This document shows, one piece after another, positions 52,503 through 64,000 of a DNA stretch of 64,000 nucleotides. Made by a program: the position numbers and the translations under genes. The stretch covers positions 128,501-192,500 of the forward strand of contig JABMCL010002175.1 of NCBI GenBank assembly GCA_018857735.1, written 5' to 3'. The first letter of the stretch is position 1. Every line of letters starts with the position of its first letter. The stretch is from Alviniconcha marisindica (taxonomy: Eukaryota > Mollusca > Gastropoda > Provannidae). A model generated the notes under the pieces. That model did not search any database and was not told where the DNA came from. It saw only the letters and a list, made by a program, of their open reading frames with translations.

Positions 52503-52748
52503 TCAGCGCCCGTTGGTGATTGGTCGGGCAATTTGGTGGGAATCATCGGCGCCCGTTGGTGATTGGTCGGGCAATTTGGTGGGATCATCGGCACCCATTG
52601 GTGACAGCTGTGTTTGGAATAATCCCTTCTTTTTGGCCAAGAAGAATGCAGCAGAAGCGAGAACTACTACCACTACCCCGACCACAATGAGCACAAGCCA
52701 CACGGTCGCCGCTCCGTCTTCCGGCGTGGAGACTTCGACAGTCTTGGA
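52503..52748 (-). CDS. Last exon of an unidentified single-pass membrane protein
   Basis: After a good acceptor (ttgctgtttcag) the frame encodes SKTVEVSTPEDGAATV, a strongly hydrophobic segment WLVLIVVGVVVVVLASAAFF, a positive stop-transfer LAKKKG and a cytoplasmic tail of about 40 residues ending in TGA. This is the typical end of a type I membrane protein. I do not recognise the family. The tail is encoded by two 42/43-bp tandem copies; one extra base in the second copy shifts its frame, so the final residues (SHQIARPITNGR) read the repeat in a different frame from the first (ADDPTKLPDQSPT). Upstream exons should lie at higher coordinates; I could not identify any with confidence. Confidence 0.55.
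   Translation of the reverse strand, partial: SKTVEVSTPEDGAATVWLVLIVVGVVVVVLASAAFFLAKKKGLFQTQLSPMGADDPTKLPDQSPTGADDSHQIARPITNGR
52505..52605. repeat. 42/43-bp tandem duplication inside a coding exon
   Basis: Copies at 52506-52548 (43 bp) and 52549-52590 (42 bp) plus a partial third share GTTGGTGATTGGTCGGGCAA. They differ by one base in a GGGA(A)TCATCG run and so read in different frames. Confidence 0.9.
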
Positions 52749-52794
52749 CTGAAACAGCAATGGCACACATCGTCATCAAATTCACAGATCGTTG

Positions 52795-53825
52795 TTCTCT
52801 ATCTCTCCCTCCCACCCTCTCCCTTTCTCCACCTTCTCTCTCCCCCTTTCTCCACCCTCTCTCTCTCCCTTTCTCCACCCTCTTTCTCCCTCTCTCTCTC
52901 TCCCTTTCTCCACCCTCTCTCTCCCTTTCTCCACCCTCTTTCTCCCTCTTTCTCTACGTTTCTCCGCCCTCTCTCTCCCTCTCCCTTTCTCCACCCTCTC
53001 TCTCCCTCTCCCTTTCTCCACCCCTCTCTCCCTCTCCCTTTCTCCACCCTCTCTTCCCTCTCCCTTCTCCGCCTCTCTCTCCCTCCCACCCTCCTCTCCT
53101 CTCCCTTTCTCCACCCTCTCTCTCCCTTTCTCCACCCTCTTTCTCTACTTTTCTCCGCCCTCTCTCTCCCTCTCCCTTTCTCCACCTCTCTCTCCCTTTC
53201 TACGTTTCTCCGCCCTCTCTCTCCCTCTCCCTTTCTCCACCCTCTCTCTCCCTCTCCCTTTCTCCACCCTATTTCTCCCTTTCTACACCCTCTCTCTCCC
53301 TCTCCCTTTCTCCACCCTCTTTCTCCCTTTCTCCCCCTCTCTCTCCTCTCCCTTTCTCCGCCCTCTTTCTCCCTTTCTCCACCCTCTCTCTCCCTCTCCC
53401 TTTCTCCCTCTTCTCCCTTTCTCCACCCTCTCTCTCCCTCTCCCTTTCTCCACCCTCTCTCCCTCTCTCTCCCCTCTCTCTCCCTTTCTCCACCCTCTCT
53501 CTCCCTCTCCCTTTCTCCACCCTCTCTCTCCCTTTCCACCCTCTTTCTCTACGTTCTCGCCCTCTCTCCACCCTCTCCCTTTCTCCACCCTCTCTCTCCT
53601 TCTCCCTCTCTCCCCCTCTCCCTTTCTCCACCTCTCTCTCCCTCTCCCTTTCCTCTCACCCTCTTTCTCCCTTCTCCCCCCTCCTTCTCCCCTCTCTTCT
53701 CCTTCTCCCCTCCCTTCTCCACCCTCTCTCTCCCTCTCCCTTTCTCCACCCTCTGTCTCCCTCTCCCTTTCTCCACCCTCTGTCTCCCTCTCCCTTTCTC
53801 CACCCTCTGTCTCCCTCTCTCTCGT
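52795..53825. repeat. 1-kb polypyrimidine tract made of 'ctctccctttctccaccct' units
   Basis: The plus strand is almost pure C/T for over a kilobase, built from CTCTCCCTTTCTCCACCCT units of about 19-27 bp. It lies directly upstream, in transcription sense, of the membrane-protein last exon. All open frames (Leu/Ser/Pro on plus, Glu/Arg/Gly on minus) are simple-sequence artefacts. Confidence 0.95.
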
Positions 53826-54259
53826 GATGACTGACCCCGTTGATTTCCCTCGTCTGGTCGGTTTCTCAAGCAATTAAAGGACCTAAAGTCTCGAAATCAA
53901 ATCAAAACAAATCCTCGAGTGCTTTGTGTACGTAAAAAGAACATGATCTGCAGTAGACATTTTCGTGATCAAAAGTACCTCAGCTCTTCCTGTTTCCCAA
54001 GCTTTCCAACAGAATGTGATACTAAATGATAACAGAGGACAAGGATGACCACATCACGCTTTACAAGGTCAGCAAAAAGAATATATAAACCTAATATTCT
54101 GTTACCTCGCACAAAACACCCGCGTGCGCGAGCGCGCACCAACGCATCCACGCACGCACCGACACATACACACACAACCGAAACAGCATAAGTAGACCAT
54201 TTCCATTTATCAACGTTTACCTGTCAGTCCGTTGCTCGGAAAAGGAGTATGCCCTGTAA

Positions 54260-54805
54260 ATGTGGACCTGTTTTGTGTTGTCCTATTCAAATCAGCCTTC
54301 TTTTTAATCTTTGTGTTGTCCTGTTCAAATCAGCCTTCTTTTTAATCTTTGTGTTGTCCTGTTCAAATCAGCCTTCTTTTCAACCTTTGTGTTGTCCTAT
54401 TCAAATCAGCCTTCTTTTTAATCTTTGTGTTGTCCTGTTCAAATCAGCCTTCTTTTTAATCTTTGTGTTGTCCTGTTCAAATCAGCCTTCTTTTTAATCT
54501 TTGTGTTGTCCTATTCAAATCAGCCTTCTTTTCAACTTTTGTGTTGTCCTATTCAAATCAGCCTTCTTTTTAAGCTTTGTGTTGTCCTGTTCAAATCAGC
54601 CTTCTTTTTAATCTTTGTGTTGTCCTGTTCAAATCAGCCTTCTTTTCAACCTTTGTGTTGTCCTATTCAAATCAGTCTTCTTTTCAACCTTTGTGTTGTC
54701 CTATTCAAATCAGCCTTCTTTTCAACCTTTGTGTTGTCCTGTTCAAATCCGCCTTCGTTTCAACTTTTCTGTTGTCCCATTAAAATCAGCATTCTTTTCA
54801 ACCTT
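54260..54805. repeat. 38-bp minisatellite, about 14 copies
   Basis: TTTGTGTTGTCCTATTCAAA plus TCAGCCTTCTTTTTAA, with the ends becoming diverged. Because 38 is not a multiple of three, three staggered plus frames arise. Confidence 0.95.
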
Positions 54806-54849
54806 GTGTGTGTCTGGACTACTGACGTTTTAGTACCTGAAAGAGTTTA

Positions 54850-57470
54850 TTTCGCAAATTTTTCAGTATACGGATTTTGCGCATGTAGCAAAAGCTCAAC
54901 ACATGAGTAGTGATGGTACAATTTTCCAGAACATTTGATTTTACAAGCGGATGCAACTGCCGGAACAAAGTTTAAAAAAGAAAAAGAAACTACAATTCCG
55001 TGTAACGATTTGAGATGGAGGTAAATCCACATTTCAGTGGCTGGTTGCATCTGCCAATGGGTTTGTTGCTGTTTTAGTGAGCCGTCTACACAAGTAGTTT
55101 ATTTTACATTTGATTATCTACACACCACCTGCACACTGTTGGTTAACACGTATATGTTTCATCTGGTTGAATGGGACAACTTATGGGCATAAGCTGAGGA
55201 GCACGTATCCAACATTTATCATTTTGTCTTTAAAACTAGTTACGCGTTCTCCTTTGCATGAGGGGCAAGTAAGGTAAAAGCGGATAGCCCTACCCCCATC
55301 AGCTGAAGAGTCCCCAAGCCCCGCCCTCCTTCAACATGCACGAGTCGGCAACTGGCTTCAAAACAGCTATTGTTTTACTAACAATGCAACGCAAGTGACG
55401 TCGAAAAGTTGAAACCGATTGAAAACGCATGTTGATAGGAGTGAAAATTGAGTTCGAACAACTTTCGAGTCACGTACTGCATGCACAGTGTTCGATTCTG
55501 ACAGAATCTAGAACTTCATTGAAAGTGAAAAACAGAACGTTGCTTCAGCGGATGAACCTGGCTTGGGCACAGGGTTCTGCTAACAGACAACAAACCTATT
55601 TGACGCAGGCTCTTTTGGGTGGACACAGAATCATGAAAGAAACTTTCCTTTGGAGGCTAAACTTCTCGTGTGCCTAGAGCATAGTAAAGGTTTGGTGACT
55701 GAACGTGCCGTTGATTTGATAACGATTTTATAAGAGGACTTTCCGAGACACTGTAACAAACACTGTTTTCACGAGCTCTTCCCTGCGTTTTAGTATTAAA
55801 CCATTGATGGAATACAGGAACTTCTCAGTTTTGGGTACATGTCACGTATAAATTATCTTTGTCAATATTTGTTTTCAATCTGGGCAGTGTGTTTAAAATA
55901 ATTTCATTTTCCTAACCTTTAGCTGTGGAACAGCATATAACACACGGAGAAGACAACTGATATTGTTTGAAATTGCTAAGACTGACGAACAGTGAAATGA
56001 AGGCAAAATTATTTTGAGGTCATTTCGGTAGCCTATTAATAATTTAACGTCAAGATTACAGAAAGGAGAAGGGGGAAAATGGCTCTAGAAATAGTTACTG
56101 ATGGTAAGAATGAAAAACTGAAAAGAATTACTAGGAGTATTTACACACTCCATGAGAACACGGGACGGACATGTGTCTTGTTCGGTGTCCCGCTTTCTTT
56201 TGTATTAACAGATACTTTACGGGTAAAATGCATTCTTTCACGCGCTATTTCTCATATTGGAGCAAATAGCCCATTGAACGAAAGTTCCAACAGCATGGAG
56301 TGTCATACTTCAGGAGCTGTTTGAGAGTCGAGGTGGCCGTCCTGGGCTGTCCGTCCTAACGAGCCTTATGGTTTCCGTGGACGTAAAGCTATATTGAACC
56401 ATGCTTCGGCATTGGTCTCAGCTTGTCCCTAATATGTCAACCGACATCCGAGGACATTAAGCAACACAACCGAACCAGCATGGAGACAAAGTTCAGGAGC
56501 TGTGTGAAAGTCGATGTGGCCGTCCTGGCTGTCCGTCCTAATGAGCCTTACGGTTTCTGTGGACGTAAAGCAACACTGAACCATGCTTCGGCATTGGTCA
56601 CAGTTTGTCCCTAATATGTCAACCGACATCCGAGGACATGAAGCTCTACATCATCAGATGGGGACCAGAGTCAATTTGTTGTCCGCCACTACGTATGGCT
56701 GTGCAGTGACGTTGACTGGCACATTAACATACTTGTATTGAAGCAGAATAACCACGACATGTTACTCTTAGTGCTGGAATGACAGTCAGCGACTAGAAAA
56801 TATTGTCAATGCTATGAAAACATTGCGCAGTTTTGTTTTGCTTTGTTTTTTACTCATTCCATTAACAATACCACCGCATACATTAGGATCTTTACAGACG
56901 GTACATATATGGTTATGTTCCACTGCGTAGATTAGGACTTTACAGACGTCACATATATGGTTACGTTCCACTGCACAATATTTCTGCTGATTACGTAACA
57001 TTACGTAACCAGCGCAATATTGCTGATGGTTACACATTACATAACCTGCATAAGCTTTGCAACTCGGCAAACTTACCCCTTAAATAAAAGATTTGCCCAC
57101 GTTTTTGTGACAGTTGTGCCTTTGGAGTGTATATATAATACAGAGAGAGTGAATAGCAGCATCAACATACAGTCACAGTGTGGTTCCATGACAAAGATCG
57201 CACCGAAGATATGGAGGTATCAAGCAACACATTTGCGTTTTCAATGGCGAAGAAAAATGGAATAATGGAAATACAACACAAAAACAAAAAGAGAACACAA
57301 AAATAATATTTTTATTAACCATTGCTCATGTTCCATATTTACTGATTTGTTTATGGTGACAGAAAAGTAACGGCAAAATCGATTGTTGACCTTTCAGTGT
57401 GAACTTTACTTCGGTAACAATGAAATCTGGAGAGAAAAAGACGAAGAAAAAAGTCGAGCTCGCAATCACA
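54850..57470. other. Unique intergenic or intronic sequence
   Basis: I see no supported exon. The only clear structure is a two-copy tandem duplication with a period of about 183 bp (copies near 56287-56470 and 56473-56648), sharing GTCCCTAATATGTCAACCGA and CATGCTTCGGCATTGGTC. Confidence 0.5.
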
Positions 57471-57473
57471 TTA

Positions 57474-57847
<374 letters not shown>

Positions 57848-57852
<5 letters not shown>

Positions 57853-57918
57853 GTAAAGCGCCCTAAGCTCCCACCGTGTGTGATAGATAGGCGTTATAGA
57901 AATCCCCATTATTATTAT
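57848..57918 (+). mobile_element. Probable 3' tail of a truncated non-LTR element
   Basis: After the long TG tract comes TTGTAAAGCGCCCTAAGC, then a TAGGCGTTATAGAAATCCCC and a short (ATT)n run. Order and spacing resemble the tails at 16.7 and 59.6 kb. Confidence 0.45.
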
Positions 57919-58344
57919 AGAACTTCAGAAAAGCAACAACAACAACAACAACAAAAAGGAAAAACGGAGAAAAAAAGAAAGGAAAATATACTCATTACAA
58001 AAAACAAAAAAAATTGTGGACAAAAATTTAAGCCATAATGTATTTCTTCTGTACCTGTCCGCAGAACTAAGAGCTTCCGGTGTTCTGTGGAGTTTTGTCC
58101 GTAACGTCAAACTGAAACAGTTTGATCACGTCAGACTAAAAGGGGAAACACCATAAAAGCGCTTACGAAAAAAGCGACTGTGATGCAGACGACTTACATA
58201 TACTTCCGTTGCCAAAATGTCCTTTATTAGTATTATGATAAAATCAATACTAAATCAACACTACTTTGAATCGCTTAAAAAAACAACTGCGACTCATGTT
58301 CTCTTCGCCTGTTCCAAACACTCGAGGAGTTGATTTTCGACTAG

Positions 58345-59440
58345 AATCTGAGATGGCTAGTTCATTTGGCATTCAGTCTACTGCACTCCAATGTTTCACT
58401 CATACCTCTCAGACAGATATCAGTCCACATCAGTTAATAACTCGTCTTCGTCACCATCACAGCTCATGTACGGTGTGCCTCAGGGCTCAGTACTGGGGCC
58501 CATTCTCTTCCTCCTGTACACTACGCCTCTCTCCGATATCATAGCTAACACTCTGTAAACCATCAGCTTTTCGCAGATGACACACAGCTCCAGAAATCAG
58601 CTCCTCTCAGTGAAGTGACCAACCTCACCAAAGAACTCAATGCATGCACAGACGACATAAAAACATGGATGACTGAAAATCAGCTCAAACTGAACGACGA
58701 CAAAACAGAAGCTCTTCTCTTTCCCTTTTCGTCTTCCTTGAAACCTTCTACCGTTCCCCTCCCGACTCGATTACTCTTGGCTCTCACAACATCCCTTTCT
58801 CTGATTCTGCCAGGAACCTTGGATTCATTCTTGACTCAAAACTGTCCATGAAGAAGCACGTCATAAAAATCTGCCAAACTGCTTATTTCGAGCTTAAACG
58901 CATTAGTTCAATCCGCAGGTTTCTCACTGAAGACGCAACCAAGACTCTTGTTACTTCCTATATCCTTTCACGGCTTGACTACTGCAACTATCTCCTCATG
59001 GGTACACCTAATTCTGTCATCCAACCTCTCCAGAAAATTCAGAACTTTGCTGCAAGACTTGTTCTCTTGGCACCCCGTCACCAACACTCAACACCTCTCC
59101 TGGAAAAACTGCACTGGCTTCCCATTTCAGAACGTATTAAGTATAAAGTCGCTTATATGTGTTTCAGTGCTATAAATGGTTCTGATCCTGCTTACCTCTC
59201 TGAACTGCTGCATGTCTACACTCCATCTCGTACACTACGCTCTTCTTCTGACACCCGCATGCTGGAAATCCAACAATACAAACGCAAGACTCATGGCTTC
59301 CGCGCCTTCTCTTGCTTTGGACCCCACTTTTGGAATTCACTCCCACAAGACCTTAGACACTGCTCAACCCTGTCATCTTTTAAAGCCAAATTGAAAACCT
59401 TCCTCTTCTCACAGTATTTGCATCCTAACTAATATCAGTA
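58345..59440 (+). pseudogene. Broken reverse transcriptase of a CR1/L2-like non-LTR retrotransposon
   Basis: Fragments in successive frames give the RT fingers/palm ([11 protein letters not shown], then [10 protein letters not shown]), motif [19 protein letters not shown] at about 58469, the catalytic FADD at about 58570, the thumb segment WMTENQLKLNDDKTEALLF, and a 194-codon open C-terminal part with RLDYCNYLL, LHWLPISERIKYKV and WNSLPQDLR, typical of the jockey/CR1/L2 group. At least three frame changes and an in-frame TAA after motif B show it is dead. The N-terminal RT and the endonuclease are missing, as expected of a 5'-truncated insertion. Confidence 0.85.
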
Positions 59441-59458
59441 CCCAGTTTCTGCTACAGT

Positions 59459-59519
<61 letters not shown>

Positions 59520-59672
59520 GTGCGTTTTTTATAAAACAATTTTATAATACTTTATGTAAATTGTTTTGGTAGAACTATGCTCTACATGTGTATAGAATAT
59601 CATATTTAGGTTAATATGTATCATGTAAGCGCTCAGGGCGTTGATAAATGTACATTATTATTATTATTTAAT
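59441..59672 (+). mobile_element. 3' UTR and tail of the CR1/L2-like element
   Basis: Immediately after the RT remnant come a (TG)n tract (about 59461-59517), an AT-rich stretch, a short GCGCTCAGGGCG segment and a terminal (ATT)n run. The same order of parts recurs near 16.57-16.80 kb and 57.48-57.92 kb. Confidence 0.55.
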
Positions 59673-59679
59673 GAACATT

Positions 59680-62139
59680 TGTCAAAATCGCTTCCCATAC
59701 TTTGGGGCGAATTTCGTAGTTTGGGGAGTCCCGGGCAATTTTTTTATTATTTTATTTTTTATCCAGGAACGCAATATAACATACTGCATCGGTTTATTTT
59801 AAAGAGGCAAGCTGTCAGCTCCGCTGGTGGAATGTGGTGACCTTCCAAATATCGGTCAAGGTGTAAACTTGAAAAATACTTGTTGGGCAGTTTTGACAAA
59901 TGATCCTCTTTTTTCTTCTTCTTTTTCTTTCACTGAAATATGCAGTTAAATCGAAAAACGAAGTTAATATATCCAGGTAAATAAAATATGAGAATAAAAA
60001 CAGGTAATTAATAGATCAGCCGGTAACGTGACTTCGTACGAGACGAGTGACAATCATTAGTGTACTACTAGTTCAGATTCCACTCATTAGCTTGGTGCTT
60101 TGGGACTCACAGCGGGCAGGTGAGCCGACCACCATGAAGTGGCTACAATTGTAACGTTGCAATTTGTATGGACACTGCTGAGGTGAAAAATGTCAGACTT
60201 CTGCAAGATGGTAGCATTAAGCTTCACCCGTTTAAAGGACTTTTAGTGACCATGACTATGTGTTAAGGTTACAGCAGCCTGAAACAACTGAGAACACTCT
60301 AAAAGTGAGCTTGCTAAGCCGAGAATTCTGGTGGAAGTTCGCATATTTGAGTCGACGAATAAATGTTTTCCAAATATACTGCGTAACACGCTGCTTTCAC
60401 ATTTTAAGAGAGGCAATCTGTGAACACCCCAGGGGGGAGCGTTGTAATCTTCCAAATGTCAACGTGCAAACTTAAAAAACAAACCAGCAAAACAAAACAA
60501 CAACAACGACAACAACAACGACCGAAAACAAAGCCCACATCGCTAGATACAGTTGTAGCTACTCCAGGCTTTAAAGGGAGACCATTTGTCAGCACCGGGA
60601 CCTTAATTTCTCCGTTAGAAGTACCCCACTGCCGCCGGGTTGGGACAAAGAAGAAAAGATCACATTTATCACAATGAACAAGTGACGAGCAGCGACAGTT
60701 CAAATGGCCTCTGTGTGCTTGATGAACAGTATCTGTTCTAGCCTGCACCTGAAACACCCTATGGCCTTTCAACTCTGGATATACATCTAGGGCCAATCAA
60801 ACAGCTGCCATTTTTTTCGCCATTTTAATGTCGGAGGTAGGGTCTGCCCTCTATGTCTCAGTCATGGATCTGGGGAACTGTATATAAGTAAACTCACTGT
60901 TTAATGCCTACATTACAATAATGTCATGACATTCTAGGTTTAAAGACACAGAGTAAACATGATCAGGGTCAAAACAACAAGCTGTCGTGATGAATCTGTT
61001 ACAAACAGTTCGAGAAATAGGCTCGGTTTGATGTTCCACATCCCCACGTGAGGCTGCATTTGACTCTTTGAAGGGTCAAAGGATAAAACATTAACTAAGT
61101 AATTAAATATGACGTAAATTATTACCAGAGACTTATGCTGATGCTTGCTGTGAAGAGGCATGCAGACACCTGAATGGACAATCCCTTTCAAGCAGTCAGA
61201 GCCACAGACAGGCTGTGCTGTAAGCAGCCCCTGCTTTGCTCAGCGAGGGCAAGAGGCTACAACTGTTCTCGGTGTCCGAAAAGATCCACCACGGATACAG
61301 ACACTGAATAATAGAGACCGCTCAACGGCTAACTCTTACTGAAGGAACACTTGAAGCGACCGCGTGGAGTGATGTCCTCTGAACTTTCACTCGGAAGTTA
61401 AAACCACGTAAGGGACACGAAAGAGGCCCGTGGGAAAGGCTTTTCGTCGGTATGTCCCATTTAAGTCTAAATCTAATGCTATCCAACGAAAAATGCTGAT
61501 GTTTATCAACTCAGTTGACTGATATAGATCTAGATGCAACATTGGAGAAATCAGAAACCAAAATAGGTAGCTACGTAGTCTGAATCTAATGCTATCCAAC
61601 GAAAAATGCTGGTGTTTATTACCTCAGCTGACTGCTGTAGATCTGGATGCAACATTGGAAAAATCAGAAACCAAAATAGGTAGATAATCTTTTTTCTTAA
61701 TGCCCAGTCAACTGTGACGGTTGTATCAGGGCGAGCAGAAATGACACGTATTTGTAACTTTTACAACTTCTGAGTACAAATGCCCAATGTGTCAGTGTGA
61801 GTGTCTGCCGCTCGTGTGTGTGTATTCGCGGCGGCGTCTGCGTGATCTCACTGTAGCTGTTTGAAAACTAATGCATGAAGCATTGATCTATTATGTCTTG
61901 AAGCATATGTAACATTAAGCCAGTCGGAGTGTTGCGAAAATGCAGTAAGTTCAATAAGTGTGCAACATCAAACAGCCTGGTCAGCGGTCATTCCAGGTAA
62001 ACTTGTATGCCCGGTTGAGAAATGTCACATTTTTAGCTGTCTCTTAGATACTAATTTCTTTCAACAATGGCAGTTACCAGTGGAATTTTATGTCCTCGCC
62101 TTTACTGCTGTGAATAGCCACACAAGTTTTCTTGTTGTT

Positions 62140-62140
<1 letters not shown>
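59680..62140. other. Unique sequence with two local duplications
   Basis: No exon is recognisable. Two copies of a 113-bp unit (about 61468-61573 and 61581-61686) share AATCTAATGCTATCCAACGA and AAATCAGAAACCAAAATAGG. Two diverged copies of a 70-bp segment lie at about 59800-59875 and 60405-60475 (shared 'cttccaaat', 'gcaaactta'). Confidence 0.45.
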
Positions 62141-62445
<305 letters not shown>

Positions 62446-62722
62446 GGGGTTCTTATTGCTGGGGGATCAGAGATTGTGTATGCCTATGTATGAGTTTGCA
62501 CACCTCGAGCACATCCATCCGGCAACGTATCGCGCCGACCGGCGACTGCATTGATAAAAAACTAAACAAAAAAACAACTGTGTAACTCCACGTTTGCTGC
62601 TGAATTTTAAAACTTTTTTTTTTTTTTTTTACAAGGATTGTAGTTTAGGTTCAGTCAAAACCTAGCTAACAACTAGTCCTTGCTAAGCTACTGATGAATA
62701 ATAAATAAAGTATTAGCAAGAC

Positions 62723-62780
<58 letters not shown>
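62723..62780. repeat. (GA)n microsatellite
   Basis: A pure run of about 28 GA units. The sequence from here to 63900 shows no recognised exon; 63757-63778 is G-rich. Confidence 0.9.
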
Positions 62781-62783
<3 letters not shown>

Positions 62784-63177
62784 TTTTTATAAAGTACAGA
62801 AGCCTTTCAAATTATTTTTTACTTTTTGATGTTGTATTTATTGATGCAAGATCTTGGCTCGAATTGGCGTAATTCTGTGACTGTTACGTACGACATCGCT
62901 CCGACGAGAGTGTGTTCAGGGGACGCAACTCTCTTTTCGCGCCTTCAACATTTGTTGCCCTTGAACAGTCTCTATCATTCAATGGGAGAGATTTACCAGT
63001 TGTCTCGGCTAGCCACTCTTCAGATTTGATTAAAATGCGCATACGTGCAGTTTATAGTTGGGTATGATCCATCGGAAAACCATGGATGAGATGACAAGCA
63101 TCCTTTCATCTGGGAAAGAAATGCGGAGGAATTTGACGTCATTTATTGTTTCATTTCTCCCGTTTACCTTGTTTGGG

Positions 63178-63215
63178 GAGCGGGAATAGTTCAGTGGTAA
63201 AGCGTCACTGACACG
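63178..63215 (+). other. tRNA-like A-box remnant
   Basis: The stretch GAATAGTTCAGTGGTAAAGC resembles the D-arm/A-box of a tRNA or tRNA-derived SINE. There is no B-box (GGTTCGA) downstream and the stems do not close, so it is not a tRNA gene. Confidence 0.25.
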
Positions 63216-63910
63216 TTTTTCATGCGCTCCTTCCCGCCTTTTAACTGACTTGACCAAGGCGTCCACGGACAGAACACCGCAAGCTCTTGACAGAAGAAAT
63301 GCACATACTGTGGGTTTTACGGCGATCACTCATTCTCCTTCTTTTTTCTTTTTTAAAATCTTTTTTATTATTATCTCTGTGGAGTGAACTTTTCAGGGCA
63401 TGTTAGTTGTTACAGCGTTCTGTAAAACTGGTGATTAGTTGGGTTAAATCCAAGCTATTTTTAGCTCACAATAATTGGTTATTTGTTTAGTCAAATAAGA
63501 AAATAATTTTTTTATATCCCCCCAAAATGTCTTTTTTGTTTTGTTTTTGTTGGGTTTTTTTTGTTTTGTTTCGCTAGAACTGAGAAGGCTAGTTCTTTTA
63601 AAACTAATGAGTGATATTTACCGTTTGCCGAAATACGATTCTCGCCGCTCGAATGGAAACAGCCTGCCATCTTGACAGTCATTTAATCTATGTCTAGCCT
63701 ACCGTACCACTGTTGATTATTGTTGGTTTTGCCTAATTAGGAAAAAGGAAGGGGAGGGGGGGGGGGGAGGGGGGGGAGAAAGAAAGCGCAAAATAAAATC
63801 AGAATACACTAAACTCTTGCCTCTCCTAAAATTATCTTTAAGTGGCATCTAAACTGCTTCTACACGAACGGATTTGTCTCGGCCCCAAATCAGCGAACTG
63901 ATTCCCCGGC

Positions 63911-64000
63911 TTAGCAAGTCCACAGCTGGCACACTTGCTGGATGAAGTAGGTCCACTTGTCGCGCCACAGTGAGATCGCCTTCTGCTTCTCTCCGGCTGT
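63911..64000 (-). CDS. Possible 3' end of a gene running in from beyond the window
   Basis: From the window edge the minus strand is open for 29 codons to a TAA at 63913-63911, with a protein-like sequence rich in Trp and Cys (SLWRDKWTYFIQQVCQLWTC). The family is not recognised. The other two minus frames are also open over this short stretch, so the call rests only on residue composition. Confidence 0.3.
   Translation of the reverse strand, partial: TAGEKQKAISLWRDKWTYFIQQVCQLWTC

Noticed and set aside
52760..53877. Open frames over 350 codons rich in Leu/Ser/Pro or Glu/Arg/Gly
   Set aside because: Pure polypyrimidine simple sequence read in all frames.
54190..54245. Possible 33-nt minus-strand micro-exon between a tttacag acceptor and a gtaaac donor
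   Set aside because: Could belong to the membrane-protein gene, but no family match or phase evidence supports it.
58060..58120. Possible minus-strand exon after a ctgtttcag acceptor
   Set aside because: The frame with the most protein-like start hits a stop before the donor; no support from homology.
63178..63250. tRNA gene
   Set aside because: Only an A-box-like stretch is present; no B-box and no cloverleaf.

Overview
This is an intron-rich metazoan genomic window. It is crowded with microsatellites, minisatellites and decayed non-LTR retrotransposons. The base composition, the CR1/L2-type retroelement tails and the exon sequences fit a lophotrochozoan, most likely a mollusc and possibly a gastropod; the species assignment is inference. 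There is no bacterial-type gene organisation.

The central feature is one gene on the minus strand running from about 48.26 kb down to 7.21 kb. It is a nucleobindin (calnuc / NUCB1-NUCB2 family) spread over thirteen coding exon positions. I rebuilt it exon by exon from splice sites, reading phase and family similarity. The exons join in frame to 2196 nt (731 codons plus stop), against about 420-460 residues in vertebrates. In order they encode a signal peptide, a nesfatin-1-like region ending at a conserved Lys-Arg, a basic and charged helical region, two EF-hands, a short acidic linker, and a very large Gln/His-rich C-terminal repeat domain of about 345 residues. That domain replaces the vertebrate leucine zipper. 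Three coding exons (EF-hand 1, the 212-codon Gln/His exon and the last exon) lack a start codon in frame and are missed by a simple ORF scan.

The most interesting observation is a tandem duplication of the 91-nt exon just before EF-hand 1. The two copies are 25/30 identical in protein, have matching phases and splice sites, and lie only 39 nt apart. Splicing them together would be sterically difficult and would break the frame, so they look like a mutually exclusive exon pair.

Layout: 1-7.2 kb is downstream flank with minisatellites. 7.2-48.3 kb is the nucleobindin gene, whose introns mostly carry different minisatellite arrays; the 12.2-kb first coding intron also carries a foldback element (45.5 kb) and a degenerate TGACCTTGACC-rich repeat. 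48.3-49 kb is a probable promoter region. 50.3-52.0 kb is minisatellite. 52.5-52.75 kb is the last exon of an unidentified single-pass membrane protein on the minus strand. 52.8-53.8 kb is a 1-kb polypyrimidine tract. 54.3-54.8 kb is a 38-bp minisatellite. 57.5-57.9 kb is a very long TG tract. 58.3-59.7 kb is a broken CR1/L2-like retroelement. 62-62.8 kb holds compound GT/GA tracts. The last 90 bases may hold the 3' end of another minus-strand gene. Most long open frames in the window come from minisatellites and are not genes.
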